Positions 51,429 through 61,001 are shown, counted from the first letter of the stretch. The stretch is 64,000 nt of DNA from Metallumcola ferriviriculae (GCF_035573695.1 NZ_CP121694.1:3232001-3296000); one strand, 5' to 3'. The notes: a model not told the origin generated them from the sequence alone. Program-made: numbers and translations.

Positions 51429-53143
51429 TAGGTAATTGCGAAATTCAAAATTTAACGTAGGCAGCTAATCAGAAAGTTTAATAAAGAGGACAGAAAATTT
51501 TAAGCAGAGGTTGGACAGAAAAAATTCGGCACAAATAACCGCAAGTATTTTGCGGGTTGAAAGAGCAAGTATAAAGGATTTGCTAAGCCAAAAGAGGTTT
51601 AAGGCTTCTGATGAGTTCGTGTTTATGGAGTTTGTCTGCAAGAATAACGGTAAGCAGTTGAGTAATTCCTGCAAGGAGTAAGTCAGCCTTAATGGTTAAA
51701 GCATTTGTAGTTTTTCTGTTGGCGACGCCAAAATTGGATTTAAAGTGTTGAATGGTTTGCTCAATAACGCAACGATTTTTGTAGATATCAATCCATTCAG
51801 GGGTGTCTCTAATAATGCCAGGATAAAGTCTTAAGTCTTTTTCAGGATAGGTATAAAACATTCTACCAGAAGGAGAGTCGGAGCAAGGATGTTCACATAA
51901 AGTAATGCGTTTAGAACCTTTCCACTTCATTTTTGGGCAAACCCATTTATCTCTAACAACGCCACTCCTTAAGGGCGCTTTACCTTCATATTTCATGGGT
52001 AAAGAAGAATCTAACGGACACAGAGGTTGTCCAGATTCGTTGAACCCGGGTTCAGGGAGGTTCTTAGAACCTCGTTCGTTCAGAGGAATGACTGTTTTTA
52101 AAAAGTGACAATCCTTCAATAAAAAGTTATAGGAATCGTTTGTATCAAAAGCAGCATCGCCAATAAACGTGCTGGGTTTAAAATGAGTATGTGTTTTAAA
52201 AAAGTCGCGCAGAACAGGTTTAAGTGCTTTAGAATCGGATAAGGATTTATCTTCATCAGGGGAATCAGACTTTTTCTCTATTGGGATTTCAGGGTGTGCA
52301 TTTATAAAGTCTTCATCAAAAAAGGAAATATTTCTGACTATACCAAGGCCATTTGTGAGCATACCAAATTTATAGACATAGCAAAAATGGCCATTGATGT
52401 AAAGCTGTTTGACATTTGGATTTGATGATGCGCAGGAAGGCATAATGCCGTATGCCATTTTGTATGGGTCAACAGAAGAGTTGCCTTTGTATTGAGACTT
52501 AAGCTGCTTGATTAAGCGATTGATAAACTTAGGATTATTCTCAGTAACGTAAGCTTCAACGCCAGAGGTATCAAAGACGAGATATGAAGCAAGTTCTGAG
52601 TTAATTTGCTCACAAATAGGTTCAGTTTGATCAACAAGGTTATCAAAAAGTGTTTGAAGATGTTTAGAAAAATCTTGCTTAAATCGTGTAAATTTTGATG
52701 CATCAGGTACTTTAGAAAAACCACAGAATTCACGGATTTCCTTGGAAAAATTCAAAAAAATAATCAGAAGCGCATCTGTAGGAATAGAAAAGATTCTCTG
52801 AATGATGAGTGCATAAAGAAAAGACTCAAGCTTAAATTTTCGTTTGCGACCAAAGTGCTTGTAAAAAGCCTGATAGAAACTCAGCGAAATATACTCTGAA
52901 AGTTGAATATGCTCTTCAAGAAGCGCTAGAAACCGAGGTTTATCCTTATCAACGAAATCAAGACAACCGTCATAAATATCAGATAGGGATAATTGTTTAA
53001 ATTTCACAGAATAGATCTCCTTTCTTGTTGAATGTAGATATTGCCTGTTAACTATATTTTACACAAGACAAGTGAGGAGTTCTATATAACTAAGCAAGAA
53101 AAAAGATAGAATTTGCAAGGGTTGCGGCGTTTTGCAAACGCCT
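51429..53143 (-). mobile_element. Insertion sequence with DDE transposase
   Basis: The ends are inferred from imperfect terminal repeats (left TAGGTAATTGCGAAA, right complement AGGCGTTTGCAAAA) and a 12-base direct repeat ATTTAAATACAA on each side (51417-51428 and 53144-53155). The element is about 1.7 kb and carries one transposase gene. The edges are plausible rather than proven. Confidence 0.65.
51583..53007 (-). CDS. DDE transposase (IS1182/IS4-like)
   Basis: The 474 residues have an N-terminal DUF772-like helical region and a split DDE domain: VFDTSGVEAY (first Asp near 145), FIGDAAFDTN (second Asp) and CVIEQTIQHFKSNFG (Glu). A cysteine-bearing insert (CPKMKWKGSK, CEHPC) lies before the last part. 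It is uninterrupted and may be active. The GTG start follows AAAGGAG. A+T content is higher than in the neighbours. Confidence 0.9.
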   Translation of the reverse strand: MKFKQLSLSDIYDGCLDFVDKDKPRFLALLEEHIQLSEYISLSFYQAFYKHFGRKRKFKLESFLYALIIQRIFSIPTDALLIIFLNFSKEIREFCGFSKVPDASKFTRFKQDFSKHLQTLFDNLVDQTEPICEQINSELASYLVFDTSGVEAYVTENNPKFINRLIKQLKSQYKGNSSVDPYKMAYGIMPSCASSNPNVKQLYINGHFCYVYKFGMLTNGLGIVRNISFFDEDFINAHPEIPIEKKSDSPDEDKSLSDSKALKPVLRDFFKTHTHFKPSTFIGDAAFDTNDSYNFLLKDCHFLKTVIPLNERGSKNLPEPGFNESGQPLCPLDSSLPMKYEGKAPLRSGVVRDKWVCPKMKWKGSKRITLCEHPCSDSPSGRMFYTYPEKDLRLYPGIIRDTPEWIDIYKNRCVIEQTIQHFKSNFGVANRKTTNALTIKADLLLAGITQLLTVILADKLHKHELIRSLKPLLA

Positions 53144-53175
53144 ATTTAAATACAAATTTACGAGGAGGTTAAAAA

Positions 53176-54219
53176 ATGAAAAAGTCTCTATCAGTTTTAT
53201 TAGTACTGTTACTGGCACTTTCTTTTATTATAGCGGGGTGCTCTAGTAACCAACCGGCGCCTGATGAAGGGCAAGCAGACAATGCAAAAAAAGAAGCACC
53301 TGCTAAGCAACCTGAGGAACAGGCAGCAAAAGAAACTAAGCTGCTTATGGCAACGGGTGGCACCGGTGGCACCTACTATCCCTTGGGCGGCGCTATGGCC
53401 GAAACTTGGAGCAACCATATCGAAGGTTTAAAAGTAACTGTCCAATCCACTGGCGCTTCTGTGGAAAACATACGTTTGCTTAGTAACAAGCAAACCGAGT
53501 TGGCTATGGCTATGAACGGACCTGCCCAAGCAGCCGTACAGGGCCTAGGTGATTTTAAGGAAAAAGTTACTAATGTCGCTGCGATCGGCGTGATTTATCC
53601 GGAGGTTATGCAGGTAGTTACCCCACAAGCAAGTGGTGTTCAAACCATCGCCGACCTTAAGGGCAAACGCGTTTCCATTGGCCCTCCCGGCAGCGGCACA
53701 GCATCCGCTGCAGTAAAAATCTTAGCGGCTTACGGTATTGACGCTGATAAGGACATCACTAAGTTCCAAGATACTTTCGCGGACGCTGCCGACAAACTGA
53801 AAGATGGTCAACTGGATGCAGCTTTCGCCGTGTTGGCGGTACCCGCTGCAAATATCATTGAGATTTCCACCGCCACCCCGGTAGACATTGTAGATATCGA
53901 TGGTGACGGATTGCAAAAGCTACTTGACAGTGAGCCTGCATTTGCGCCTTACGAAATTCCTGCCGGCACCTATGAGGGCCAAGATGAATTAGGTAAAACT
54001 GTTGCACAATGGGCTGTTCTCTACACCCAAAAAGAACTGTCTGACGACTTAGCATACAATCTGGCCAAGGTAATGTATGAAAATACCGATGAAATCGCTG
54101 CCGGTCACGCCCGGGGTAACCAAATCACTCTGGATAACGCCATCAAGGGTATCAAACCGGTACCATTCCATCCGGGTGCAGTGAAGTATTACAAAGAAAA
54201 GGGCATTTCTGTAGAGTAA
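53176..54219 (+). CDS. TAXI-family TRAP transporter substrate-binding lipoprotein
   Basis: The 347 residues start with a lipoprotein signal peptide whose lipobox IIAGC places the modified Cys at 22, then a charged linker. The TAXI domain follows: MATGGTGGTYYPLGGA, STGASVENIRLL, GPPGSGTA. It captures a solute, often glutamate, glutarate-like or other dicarboxylates, outside the membrane and delivers it to the permease. GAGGAGG precedes the ATG. The IS element ends about 30 bases upstream, so native regulation may be changed. Confidence 0.92.
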   Translation: MKKSLSVLLVLLLALSFIIAGCSSNQPAPDEGQADNAKKEAPAKQPEEQAAKETKLLMATGGTGGTYYPLGGAMAETWSNHIEGLKVTVQSTGASVENIRLLSNKQTELAMAMNGPAQAAVQGLGDFKEKVTNVAAIGVIYPEVMQVVTPQASGVQTIADLKGKRVSIGPPGSGTASAAVKILAAYGIDADKDITKFQDTFADAADKLKDGQLDAAFAVLAVPAANIIEISTATPVDIVDIDGDGLQKLLDSEPAFAPYEIPAGTYEGQDELGKTVAQWAVLYTQKELSDDLAYNLAKVMYENTDEIAAGHARGNQITLDNAIKGIKPVPFHPGAVKYYKEKGISVE

Positions 54220-54220
54220 C

Positions 54221-54754
54221 ATGCAGAGGAACTTGGATAAGAACTTAATGAGCACCCTTCGTGGTGCTCATTCTCTTAAAACCGCCATTTTACTAATTTT
54301 GGTACTATTGGCTCCGCTTTACTTCACTCTATCCCAATATACGGTTTTTTCTATACGTAACCATGATACCGGCAAAATAATTTATCAAAAGGCGCTCAGA
54401 ATCTCTGACGTTTTTAGACTACACTACATTCATTCCGTTACTAATCAACCAGTTGACGAATACTTTTATGTTAAAAACCACCATACCCTCGGTATGAAGG
54501 AAATGCATTACGACTCATTTGGTGCTAACCTGCCGGTGGGTCCGGAAAAATTAAGAAATGAAACCACCCATTTCAGCAAGGAAGAAGATTACTATAAGGT
54601 TACTTATGAGAACAGAGAGTTTGAACTTGTACCGCTGCGGGTTGGGCAGGTGGTGGCAAACCATACACTGATATTTTCCGACCAGCATCGAATGCCCTTT
54701 TTAGATATTGCACCGGGTGGTGCTTATGTAGAATTCTATGTTTCACCATTTTAG
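54221..54754 (+). CDS. DUF1850 domain protein of the TAXI-TRAP operon
   Basis: The 177 residues have one N-terminal membrane segment near 20-38 and the DUF1850 core (FRLHYIHSVTNQPVDEYFYV, MKEMHYDSFGANLP). DUF1850 proteins regularly sit between TAXI binding proteins and their fused permeases, role unknown. ATG at 54221 lies one base after the upstream stop; an ATG at 54248 is an alternative because the ribosome binding site is weak. Confidence 0.85.
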   Translation: MQRNLDKNLMSTLRGAHSLKTAILLILVLLAPLYFTLSQYTVFSIRNHDTGKIIYQKALRISDVFRLHYIHSVTNQPVDEYFYVKNHHTLGMKEMHYDSFGANLPVGPEKLRNETTHFSKEEDYYKVTYENREFELVPLRVGQVVANHTLIFSDQHRMPFLDIAPGGAYVEFYVSPF

Positions 54755-54783
54755 ATTAATTTTTGAAGAAAGGGGGAGAAGGC

Positions 54784-57006
54784 TTGACTTCTAAGGACAA
54801 TGAAACGAACGTTGAACAACCCATCAACCAAATATCGCCAAACAACATCGAAGAGGAAGTGCCGGATGTCCAAGCAATTCTGGAGAAAGTCGATACTGCG
54901 AGCCAATTTCGAAAAGAGCTGCCAACTATTGCTCGATGGCTCGTCTTTGTGCTGGGCGTCACACTAAGTTTATTTCAGCTCTATACAGCATATTTCGGTA
55001 CGCTAATCACTAACCAGCAACGGGGATTTCATGTAGCGTTTGCCTTGGCGCTAGTCTTCCTATTATATCCTGGAAACAAAAAAATAGGCGCAAAGGTAAC
55101 GTGGAGTAGTTGGGCATATACATTAGTATTTGTGGCTATATCAATTTACCTTTATTTAGCCGAAGAAATGACTTTACTGATTACCGGCAGTGTCATTATT
55201 GTCTTGTTATTAGTACAGTTTTCCAAGTACTTTGATAGAAAATACCGTGGCATTCCCCTCCCGGACCTGATTTTAGCAGCGTTGGGTATGGCAGTGGGTA
55301 TGTATCAGTTCTTCTTTTACGAAAGTATTATTGACCGGGTTGGTATTTATAACAACACCGATTATCTATTTTCCATATTAGGAGTACTGTTGGTGATGAT
55401 AGCAGCTGAGAGGGTGATAGGTGCGCCGATTTCCGTCTTGGCAGCGGCCATGTTGGCTTACGCCTATCTTGGTAATCATATGCCCCAAGGATTTCTGTCT
55501 CATCGCGGTTTTGGTATTGAAAGGATATTTACACATTCATTCCTGAGTATGGAAGGAATCTTTGGTATTCCCATCGCTATTTCTGCTCAGTTCATCTATC
55601 TATACTTAATGTTAGGAGTAATTCTTAGCAAGACGGGATTGGAAGAATATTTTACCGACCTGGCCATGTCCATGACCGGTTGGATGGTTGGCGGTACTGC
55701 CAAGGTAGGCATTTTAACAAGCGTGTTTTCCGGCATGATTACCGGTAGTTCCGTAGCAAATACAGTGGGTAATGGCGCCTTTACCATACCAATGATGAAA
55801 CGGTCAGGCTACCGGCCCGCTTTTGCAGCCGCAGTAGAGGCTGCATCGTCAACCGGCGGTCAGATTACACCGCCAATTATGGGGGCCGCAGCATTCCTAA
55901 TGATAGAATTTACAGGACTAAGCTATTATGAGATTATCAAAGCGGCGACCATCCCGGCTATGTTGTTTTTTATTGCACAATTTATCGTAATCCATTACGA
56001 ATCAAAACGGCTCAACATACTTGGTGTAGACCGGGGTGATCTACCTAGTGTCGTGTCACTGATTTTAACCAGGGGTTACCTACTACTTCCCATTATTGTG
56101 ATTTTTGTAATCTTGGGCATCGGTCAGTCAGCAATGCGGGCTGCCTTAATGGGAATTTTTGCAGCGTTGGCCATGAATATTATCACCATGATTGTGGCCT
56201 ACTTTTTAAGCCGCTATGGACAATTAAAGTATAAAGTGACCATACCAATATTTTTTGAAATAATGGAAGAGTCCGCCCGTACTGCCTTGCCGGTAATTGC
56301 GGCCTGTGCCGCAGCTGGTATAATTGCCGGTGTAGTAACCCTGACCGGTTTGGGCCTTAATGTTACCGGCGCCATTCTGGATTTGGCCCGTAATAATCTG
56401 TTATTAACCATGTTTTTTGCCATGATTGCCAGCATCGTACTGGGAATGGGTCTACCCACCACAGCCACCTATGTAATTACGGCAACTATGACTGCCCCGG
56501 CACTGTTGGCCTTTGACAGTGTACCGCTGATCGCGGCACATATGTTTGTATTCTATTTTGGCATTATGGCAGACATTACACCACCAATTGCTCTGGCATC
56601 TTATGCCGGTGCCGGATTAGCTAATGCAAACCCTTTTGATACCGGCATTCAGTCAGTTCGCATAGCCATCGGCGGTTTCCTAGTACCTTATATGTTTGTA
56701 CTATCACCTGAGCTGGTCATGGAACATGCCTCCATCGGAGCATTAGTGCTGTCGCTGGCTACCGCTATTTTAGGGATGTACTGCATTGGTATCGCATCTA
56801 TCGGATATATTGAGAAGCGGGTCAATGTACCGGTAAGAATACTGTTAGGCGCCGCAGGTTTAAGCCTCCTCTACTCAGGTTGGTTCACTGACTCGTTTGG
56901 TCTAATAGTTTTAGCTTCAGTTTTTATTCACCAAAAGGTAAGCACCAGAGAAGTGCGACGTCAAAAGAAACTGCAAAAACAAGAAAAACAAATTCCCGGA
57001 TTATAA
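54784..57006 (+). CDS. TRAP transporter fused permease
   Basis: The 740 residues carry about 16-18 membrane helices: four N-terminal ones of the small subunit type fused to a DctM-like large subunit (MITGSSVANTVGNGAFTIPMM near 325, GLPTTATYVITATM near 558, FGIMADITPPIALASYAG near 600). It imports the substrate captured by the TAXI protein using an ion gradient. TTG at 54784 follows AAAGGGGGAG, in which an earlier in-frame TTG lies. Confidence 0.92.
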   Translation: MTSKDNETNVEQPINQISPNNIEEEVPDVQAILEKVDTASQFRKELPTIARWLVFVLGVTLSLFQLYTAYFGTLITNQQRGFHVAFALALVFLLYPGNKKIGAKVTWSSWAYTLVFVAISIYLYLAEEMTLLITGSVIIVLLLVQFSKYFDRKYRGIPLPDLILAALGMAVGMYQFFFYESIIDRVGIYNNTDYLFSILGVLLVMIAAERVIGAPISVLAAAMLAYAYLGNHMPQGFLSHRGFGIERIFTHSFLSMEGIFGIPIAISAQFIYLYLMLGVILSKTGLEEYFTDLAMSMTGWMVGGTAKVGILTSVFSGMITGSSVANTVGNGAFTIPMMKRSGYRPAFAAAVEAASSTGGQITPPIMGAAAFLMIEFTGLSYYEIIKAATIPAMLFFIAQFIVIHYESKRLNILGVDRGDLPSVVSLILTRGYLLLPIIVIFVILGIGQSAMRAALMGIFAALAMNIITMIVAYFLSRYGQLKYKVTIPIFFEIMEESARTALPVIAACAAAGIIAGVVTLTGLGLNVTGAILDLARNNLLLTMFFAMIASIVLGMGLPTTATYVITATMTAPALLAFDSVPLIAAHMFVFYFGIMADITPPIALASYAGAGLANANPFDTGIQSVRIAIGGFLVPYMFVLSPELVMEHASIGALVLSLATAILGMYCIGIASIGYIEKRVNVPVRILLGAAGLSLLYSGWFTDSFGLIVLASVFIHQKVSTREVRRQKKLQKQEKQIPGL

Positions 57007-57054
57007 TAAAACTCACTTGATAAAAAAATCGTCTATTCTCCTTTGGTTTTTGGA

Positions 57055-57091
57055 AAAGCAGCAGTTTAACGTTAAACTGCTGCTTTTATTT
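57055..57091 (+). terminator. Terminator of the TRAP transporter operon
   Basis: AGCAGCAGTTTAAC is followed directly by its complement GTTAAACTGCTGCT, a 14-bp arm palindrome, then TTTTATTT. Confidence 0.9.
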
Positions 57092-57190
57092 GTCTTATAT
57101 CAGCTACTCCTACTGTATAAGTAAAACTTAAGCTTCCTTGTTGGGCTTTATTAAAATAAAAAAGGACACCCCCGAGGCAGGAGCGTCAAA

Positions 57191-57262
57191 GTGTTTTATA
57201 TGTTATTCCCACTATTATTATTACTATTTTTACTGATATTATGTGAAATATATCACATTTAG
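57191..57262 (+). CDS. Candidate small hydrophobic peptide (23 aa)
   Basis: A GTG frame seven bases after GGAG encodes 23 residues beginning MFYMLFPLLLL, one continuous membrane-spanning stretch ending CEIYHI. It has no known relative. Its size fits single-helix stress or regulatory peptides. It could be chance in an A+T-rich gap; only the ribosome binding site and composition support it. Confidence 0.35.
   Translation: MFYMLFPLLLLLFLLILCEIYHI
57242..57257. promoter_or_regulatory. CRP/FNR-like palindrome
   Basis: TGTGAAATATATCACA matches the TGTGA-N6-TCACA consensus perfectly. It overlaps the end of the small peptide frame and lies 110 bases from the tRNA gene; no obvious promoter is tied to it. 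Confidence 0.35.
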
Positions 57263-57282
57263 CGAAGAATTGTAAAAATAAA

Positions 57283-57320
57283 ATTCCCCAGCATAAGCTG
57301 AGGAATTGTTTTGTAATATC
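57283..57320 (+). terminator. Possible terminator before the tRNA gene
   Basis: TTCCCCAGC-ATAA-GCTGAGGAA forms a hairpin with one mismatch, followed by TTGTTTTG. Confidence 0.5.
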
Positions 57321-57365
57321 CAGTTGTGAACACTAGAACGTTGTGATACATCTAATTAACTTATT

Positions 57366-57442
57366 TGGTCGGGGTGATAGGATTTGAACCTACGGCCTCT
57401 GCGTCCCGAACGCAGCGCTCTACCAAACTGAGCCACACCCCG
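57366..57442 (-). tRNA. tRNA-Pro (anticodon CGG)
   Basis: On the minus strand the acceptor stem CGGGGTG/CACCCCG, D arm, anticodon arm CTGCG-TTCGGGA-CGCAG, variable loop and T arm GGTTCAAATCC are all present. The anticodon is CGG. The 3' CCA is encoded. No other tRNA is adjacent. Confidence 0.97.
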
Positions 57443-57603
57443 GCAGAAGTTACGCAATTTATTATAATGGATGCTGCCGTTAAAGTCAATGTAAGGTTAT
57501 GGGCATTAAATCAATGACATTAGAAGAAATGGTGTGAAAGAGCTATTTGTGCTCCCACTTCAATCAAGCCAAAGGAATAATAAGGCGCAGCCGTCACCAA
57601 TCC

Positions 57604-58062
57604 TTATTTCATCCCCGGAAATCCGTTTTGGCGCAATGCTTCAAAAAGAAATACCGATACGGCATTAGCCAAGTTCATGGAACGAGCATCATTCGCCATC
57701 GGTATACGAATACAATGCTCCGTATTAGCATTAATAATTTCTTGGGGCAATCCCTTTGTTTCCTTACCGAAAACCAAAAAGTCATCCCAGCGGTATCGCA
57801 TATCCGTATGATATTTACTGCCTTTTGTAGTTGCATAAAAGAAGCGGCCTTGAGGAAATTTTTCCTGCAGTTCAGCAAAACTATCGTAATAAAATATGTC
57901 CATAAGGTGCCAATAATCCAATCCTGCCCTTCTTAAATGTTTATCATCAGTAGAGAAGCCCAAAGGTCGCACTAAATGCAATACAGAATCGGTAACCGCA
58001 CACGTACGGGAGATGTTACCGGTATTCTGAGGTATTTCCGGTTCAACTAAAACAATATTCAT
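57604..58062 (-). CDS. trmL: tRNA (cytidine/uridine-34 2'-O)-methyltransferase TrmL
   Basis: TrmL methylates the wobble base of tRNA-Leu. The 152 residues form the SPOUT knot typical of the family: VEPEIPQNTGNISRTCAV at the start, VFGKETKGLP near 97 and RSMNLANAVSVFLFEALRQ near the end. It follows the DUF503 gene by 20 bases in an operon. Confidence 0.94.
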   Translation of the reverse strand: MNIVLVEPEIPQNTGNISRTCAVTDSVLHLVRPLGFSTDDKHLRRAGLDYWHLMDIFYYDSFAELQEKFPQGRFFYATTKGSKYHTDMRYRWDDFLVFGKETKGLPQEIINANTEHCIRIPMANDARSMNLANAVSVFLFEALRQNGFPGMK

Positions 58063-58082
58063 TGCAAAAACTCCTTTGTTAG

Positions 58083-58364
58083 CTAAAGAATTTCCGTACT
58101 AACTTTTATACATTCCAGTCCCTGATGGCTATCTACAAAATTTGTTACATTAGAAAGGACCGAATGAATATGTGCGGTACTGTTGGCCACCACACAAACG
58201 GCGATGGTAGCATGTTGTTTAACGTCTTGGTGCTCAATCTCGGATGCCGAAACGTTAAACCTTGAACGCAGACGATTCAGCAGGCTTGACAGCACCCTTC
58301 TCTTGTCCTTAAGACCGAAAGCGCCGGCAATACGCAATTCAAATACTGCCACCCCTATTACCAT
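58083..58364 (-). CDS. DUF503 protein (YlxP-like)
   Basis: The 93-residue protein has a ferredoxin-like fold with LKDKRRVLSSLLNRLRSRFNV, the family signature. DUF503/YlxP proteins are small, soluble and of unclear role; in Bacillus ylxP lies among ribosome-maturation genes, while here it is with trmL. GGGGGATA precedes the ATG. Confidence 0.85.
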   Translation of the reverse strand: MVIGVAVFELRIAGAFGLKDKRRVLSSLLNRLRSRFNVSASEIEHQDVKQHATIAVCVVANSTAHIHSVLSNVTNFVDSHQGLECIKVSTEIL

Positions 58365-58608
58365 ATAGCTTATCCCCCATTAATATTTTTCTAGTATAAC
58401 ATAGTTTTATCATAAATTGGTTATATATGTCTCCGACAACAATCAAACAAAAGCCGGTTTCTTTACTTTAAGGTTATCGCTTTTAGGGATTGCCTCCCAT
58501 CAAATTCTGGCAAACTTTGCTAAAAATACCTCTTTGCTGCCAGAACACATAGGGATATGGAACGTAAAGGCTACTGCCATAGCTGCATATTACTTTGCGC
58601 ATCTCAAT

Positions 58609-58637
58609 TTGACTCCCCTCGCTGTTTCTGATACATT
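58609..58637 (+). promoter_or_regulatory. Putative promoter of the aconitase gene
   Basis: TTGACT and TACATT are separated by 17 bases, 33 bases before the aconitase ATG. The remaining gap from 58365 shows no gene; TATACT near 58390 on the minus strand may be the -10 box of the DUF503-trmL operon. Confidence 0.6.
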
Positions 58638-58670
58638 TATAAACAAACTGAGAAGAAACGAGGGAGCTGA

Positions 58671-60614
58671 ATGGGAAAGAGTGCAGCAGAAAAGATAATT
58701 TCCCGGCACCTAGTAACAGGTAATCCTGTTGCCGGAGAACAGATTGCCATTAAGATCGATCAAACATTAACACAAGATGCAACAGGTACTATGGCTTACT
58801 TACAATTTGAAGCAATGGGAATTCCACAAGTAAAAACCGACCTATCGGTTAGCTATATTGACCATAATACTTTACAATCAGGCTTCGAGAATGCTGACGA
58901 TCATTTATATCTACAAACGGTGGCAGCCAAACACGGGGTGTATTTCTCCCGCCCGGGTAATGGCATCTGCCATCAAGTCCATCTGGAGCGGTTTGGCAAA
59001 CCGGGTCACACGCTGCTGGGTTCAGACAGCCATACACCTACCGGCGGCGGGCTCGGGATGCTTGCCATAGGTGCCGGGGGACTGGATGTCGCCGTAGCTA
59101 TGGCCGGCGGGCCTTTTTATCTAACTATGCCGGAAATCATAAAAGTGGAACTTACCGGCGGGCTTTCACCGTGGGTAACCGCTAAAGATATTATCCTTGA
59201 AGTATTAAGACGTTTATCCGTCAAGGGCGGCGTTGGTAAAATTATCGAATACGCCGGTGACGGTGTCAAAACTCTTTCAGTACCAGAACGCGCCACTATC
59301 ACCAACATGGGCGCGGAATTAGGGGCAACTACCTCAATATTTCCAAGTGATGAAGTTACCAAGGAATTTCTAAAAGCACAAGGCCGCGAAGAATGCTGGC
59401 AGGAGATATTGGCCGACGAAGATGCGGCTTATGCATCAAGTGTTACCATTGATTTGGGTACCCTCGAGCCCTTGGCGGCCCAACCCCATAGCCCCGATGC
59501 TGTAACCACAGTGGCTGAGTTAAGTAACATTAATGTACGACAGGTCGCCATCGGCAGCTGCACCAACTCATCCTTTGTAGACTTAATGCGTGTAGCTTTA
59601 ATACTTAAAGGAAAGACCATACACCCTGATGTAAGCTTGGTAATTTCGCCCGGGTCACGACAGGTGTTCCATATGCTGGCCGATAATGGCGCTCTTAACC
59701 ACCTGATAAATGCCGGTGCCCGCATTCTTGAATCTGCCTGCGGTCCTTGCATAGGCATGGGACAGTCCCCACCATCGGGTTCAGTTTCGGTACGTACCTT
59801 TAATCGCAACTTTAAGGGTCGAAGCGGCACAGCTGATGCAACTATATATCTTGTCAGTCCCGAGACCGCGGCAGCTACCGCATTGACAGGGCATTTAACT
59901 GACCCACGTACTCTCGGTGAAGCAATAGAAGTCGAACAACCTCATAGTTATCCCGCAGACGATACTATGGTTCTACCGCCCCAGGCTGACCCTAATAAAG
60001 TAAGTGTTCGGCGGGGACCCAATATCAAACCTGTACCGGTCAAGGAACCCCTATCCAACCAGACCAGCGGAAAAGTGGTCCTGAAAACCGGTGATAACAT
60101 TACCACTGACGATATTATGCCCGCAGGCGCTAAAGTACTGCCGCTGCGTTCAAATATCCCTGCGATATCGGAGTATGTCTTTAGTGGGATAGATCCTGAC
60201 TTTTCCAAGCGAACTAAAGAGCTTGGCGGTGGTATAATCATCGGCGGTACTAATTATGGTCAAGGTTCCAGTCGAGAGCACGCAGCATTAGCTCCCATGT
60301 ATCTGGGTATTAAAGCTGTAATAGCCAAATCATTTGCCCGTATTCATAAGGCAAACTTGGTTAACTTTGGTATTCTTCCCTTAACCTTTACCGACGAAAA
60401 TGATTATGATGACATTAATCCCAACGATACCGTATTAATAGAAGATATCCACCAACTCAAACCCGGTGTCCCGATAACCGCAGCAGTAACTGAAACAGGA
60501 AAAGAAATAAGACTGGCCCACGACTTGGACAGTAGGTCTATAGAAATAGTATTGGCCGGCGGCCTGTTAAATTACACGAAAAACCGCGAAAAAGAGACTT
60601 CACAAAATAACTAA
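58671..60614 (+). CDS. Aconitate hydratase
   Basis: Aconitase isomerises citrate and isocitrate. The 647 residues have the cluster ligands in GSCTNSS near 300 and CGPCIGMG near 360, DSHTPTGGGLGML near 122, and the C-terminal swivel domain (GDNITTDDIMPAG near 475, GGTNYGQGSSREHAA near 525). The architecture is that of the shorter, mitochondrial-like aconitases found in many anaerobes. GAGGGAG precedes the ATG. It stands alone, so citrate synthase and isocitrate dehydrogenase lie elsewhere. Confidence 0.94.
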   Translation: MGKSAAEKIISRHLVTGNPVAGEQIAIKIDQTLTQDATGTMAYLQFEAMGIPQVKTDLSVSYIDHNTLQSGFENADDHLYLQTVAAKHGVYFSRPGNGICHQVHLERFGKPGHTLLGSDSHTPTGGGLGMLAIGAGGLDVAVAMAGGPFYLTMPEIIKVELTGGLSPWVTAKDIILEVLRRLSVKGGVGKIIEYAGDGVKTLSVPERATITNMGAELGATTSIFPSDEVTKEFLKAQGREECWQEILADEDAAYASSVTIDLGTLEPLAAQPHSPDAVTTVAELSNINVRQVAIGSCTNSSFVDLMRVALILKGKTIHPDVSLVISPGSRQVFHMLADNGALNHLINAGARILESACGPCIGMGQSPPSGSVSVRTFNRNFKGRSGTADATIYLVSPETAAATALTGHLTDPRTLGEAIEVEQPHSYPADDTMVLPPQADPNKVSVRRGPNIKPVPVKEPLSNQTSGKVVLKTGDNITTDDIMPAGAKVLPLRSNIPAISEYVFSGIDPDFSKRTKELGGGIIIGGTNYGQGSSREHAALAPMYLGIKAVIAKSFARIHKANLVNFGILPLTFTDENDYDDINPNDTVLIEDIHQLKPGVPITAAVTETGKEIRLAHDLDSRSIEIVLAGGLLNYTKNREKETSQNN

Positions 60615-60652
60615 GACAAGCACCGGACCTTATAAGGTCCGGTGCCTGTCTT
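60613..60652. terminator. Hairpin shared by aconitase and the RodZ-like gene
   Basis: AAGACAAGCACCGGACCT pairs with AGGTCCGGTGCCTGTCTT with one G-T pair and a 4-base loop. It lies between two convergent genes and can end transcripts from both. Confidence 0.8.
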
Positions 60653-60668
60653 AAAATAAGCAACTAAA

Positions 60669-61001
60669 TCACATGAATGAAACTAGTGTTCGAAATATGG
60701 CCTTAAAAACACCGCTTCTTTCCGAAGATAACAGACTGCGTTCCCTTTTTGTCCGTACGGTTTCTGCCCCGCTCAGTTCCTGATAATACTTAACCACTGC
60801 AGGGCCATCCAGACCAATATAGTCCGCATAGTTCTTTAAGAAGCTTTTCAGATAAAACTGTCCTCCAGGAATTTGCCTAAAGTCACCCTTTTCCATGCAA
60901 TGCAAATAATGCGTGGCAATTTTGGTGCCCTCCTGCGCTTCCCAGACTGTGATACCCATAATCTCTCTTTGCTTTTTTAAAATTCGTCCTAATTGATGCA
61001 A
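60669..61001 (-). CDS. RodZ-like helix-turn-helix protein
   Basis: The 110 residues match the cytoplasmic HTH_25 domain of RodZ: LGRILKKQREIMGITVWEAQEGTKIA, then YLHCMEKGDFRQIPGG and YLKSFLKNYADYIGLD. The membrane segment and outer domain of RodZ are missing, so this is a short paralogue, perhaps regulatory. The TTG start lies behind GGCGGGGA. Confidence 0.85.
   Translation of the reverse strand: MHQLGRILKKQREIMGITVWEAQEGTKIATHYLHCMEKGDFRQIPGGQFYLKSFLKNYADYIGLDGPAVVKYYQELSGAETVRTKRERSLLSSERSGVFKAIFRTLVSFM

Noticed and set aside
58417-58698. Plus-strand frame of 93 codons before aconitase
   Set aside because: No ribosome binding site; it contains the aconitase promoter and start, and the composition is unlike a protein.
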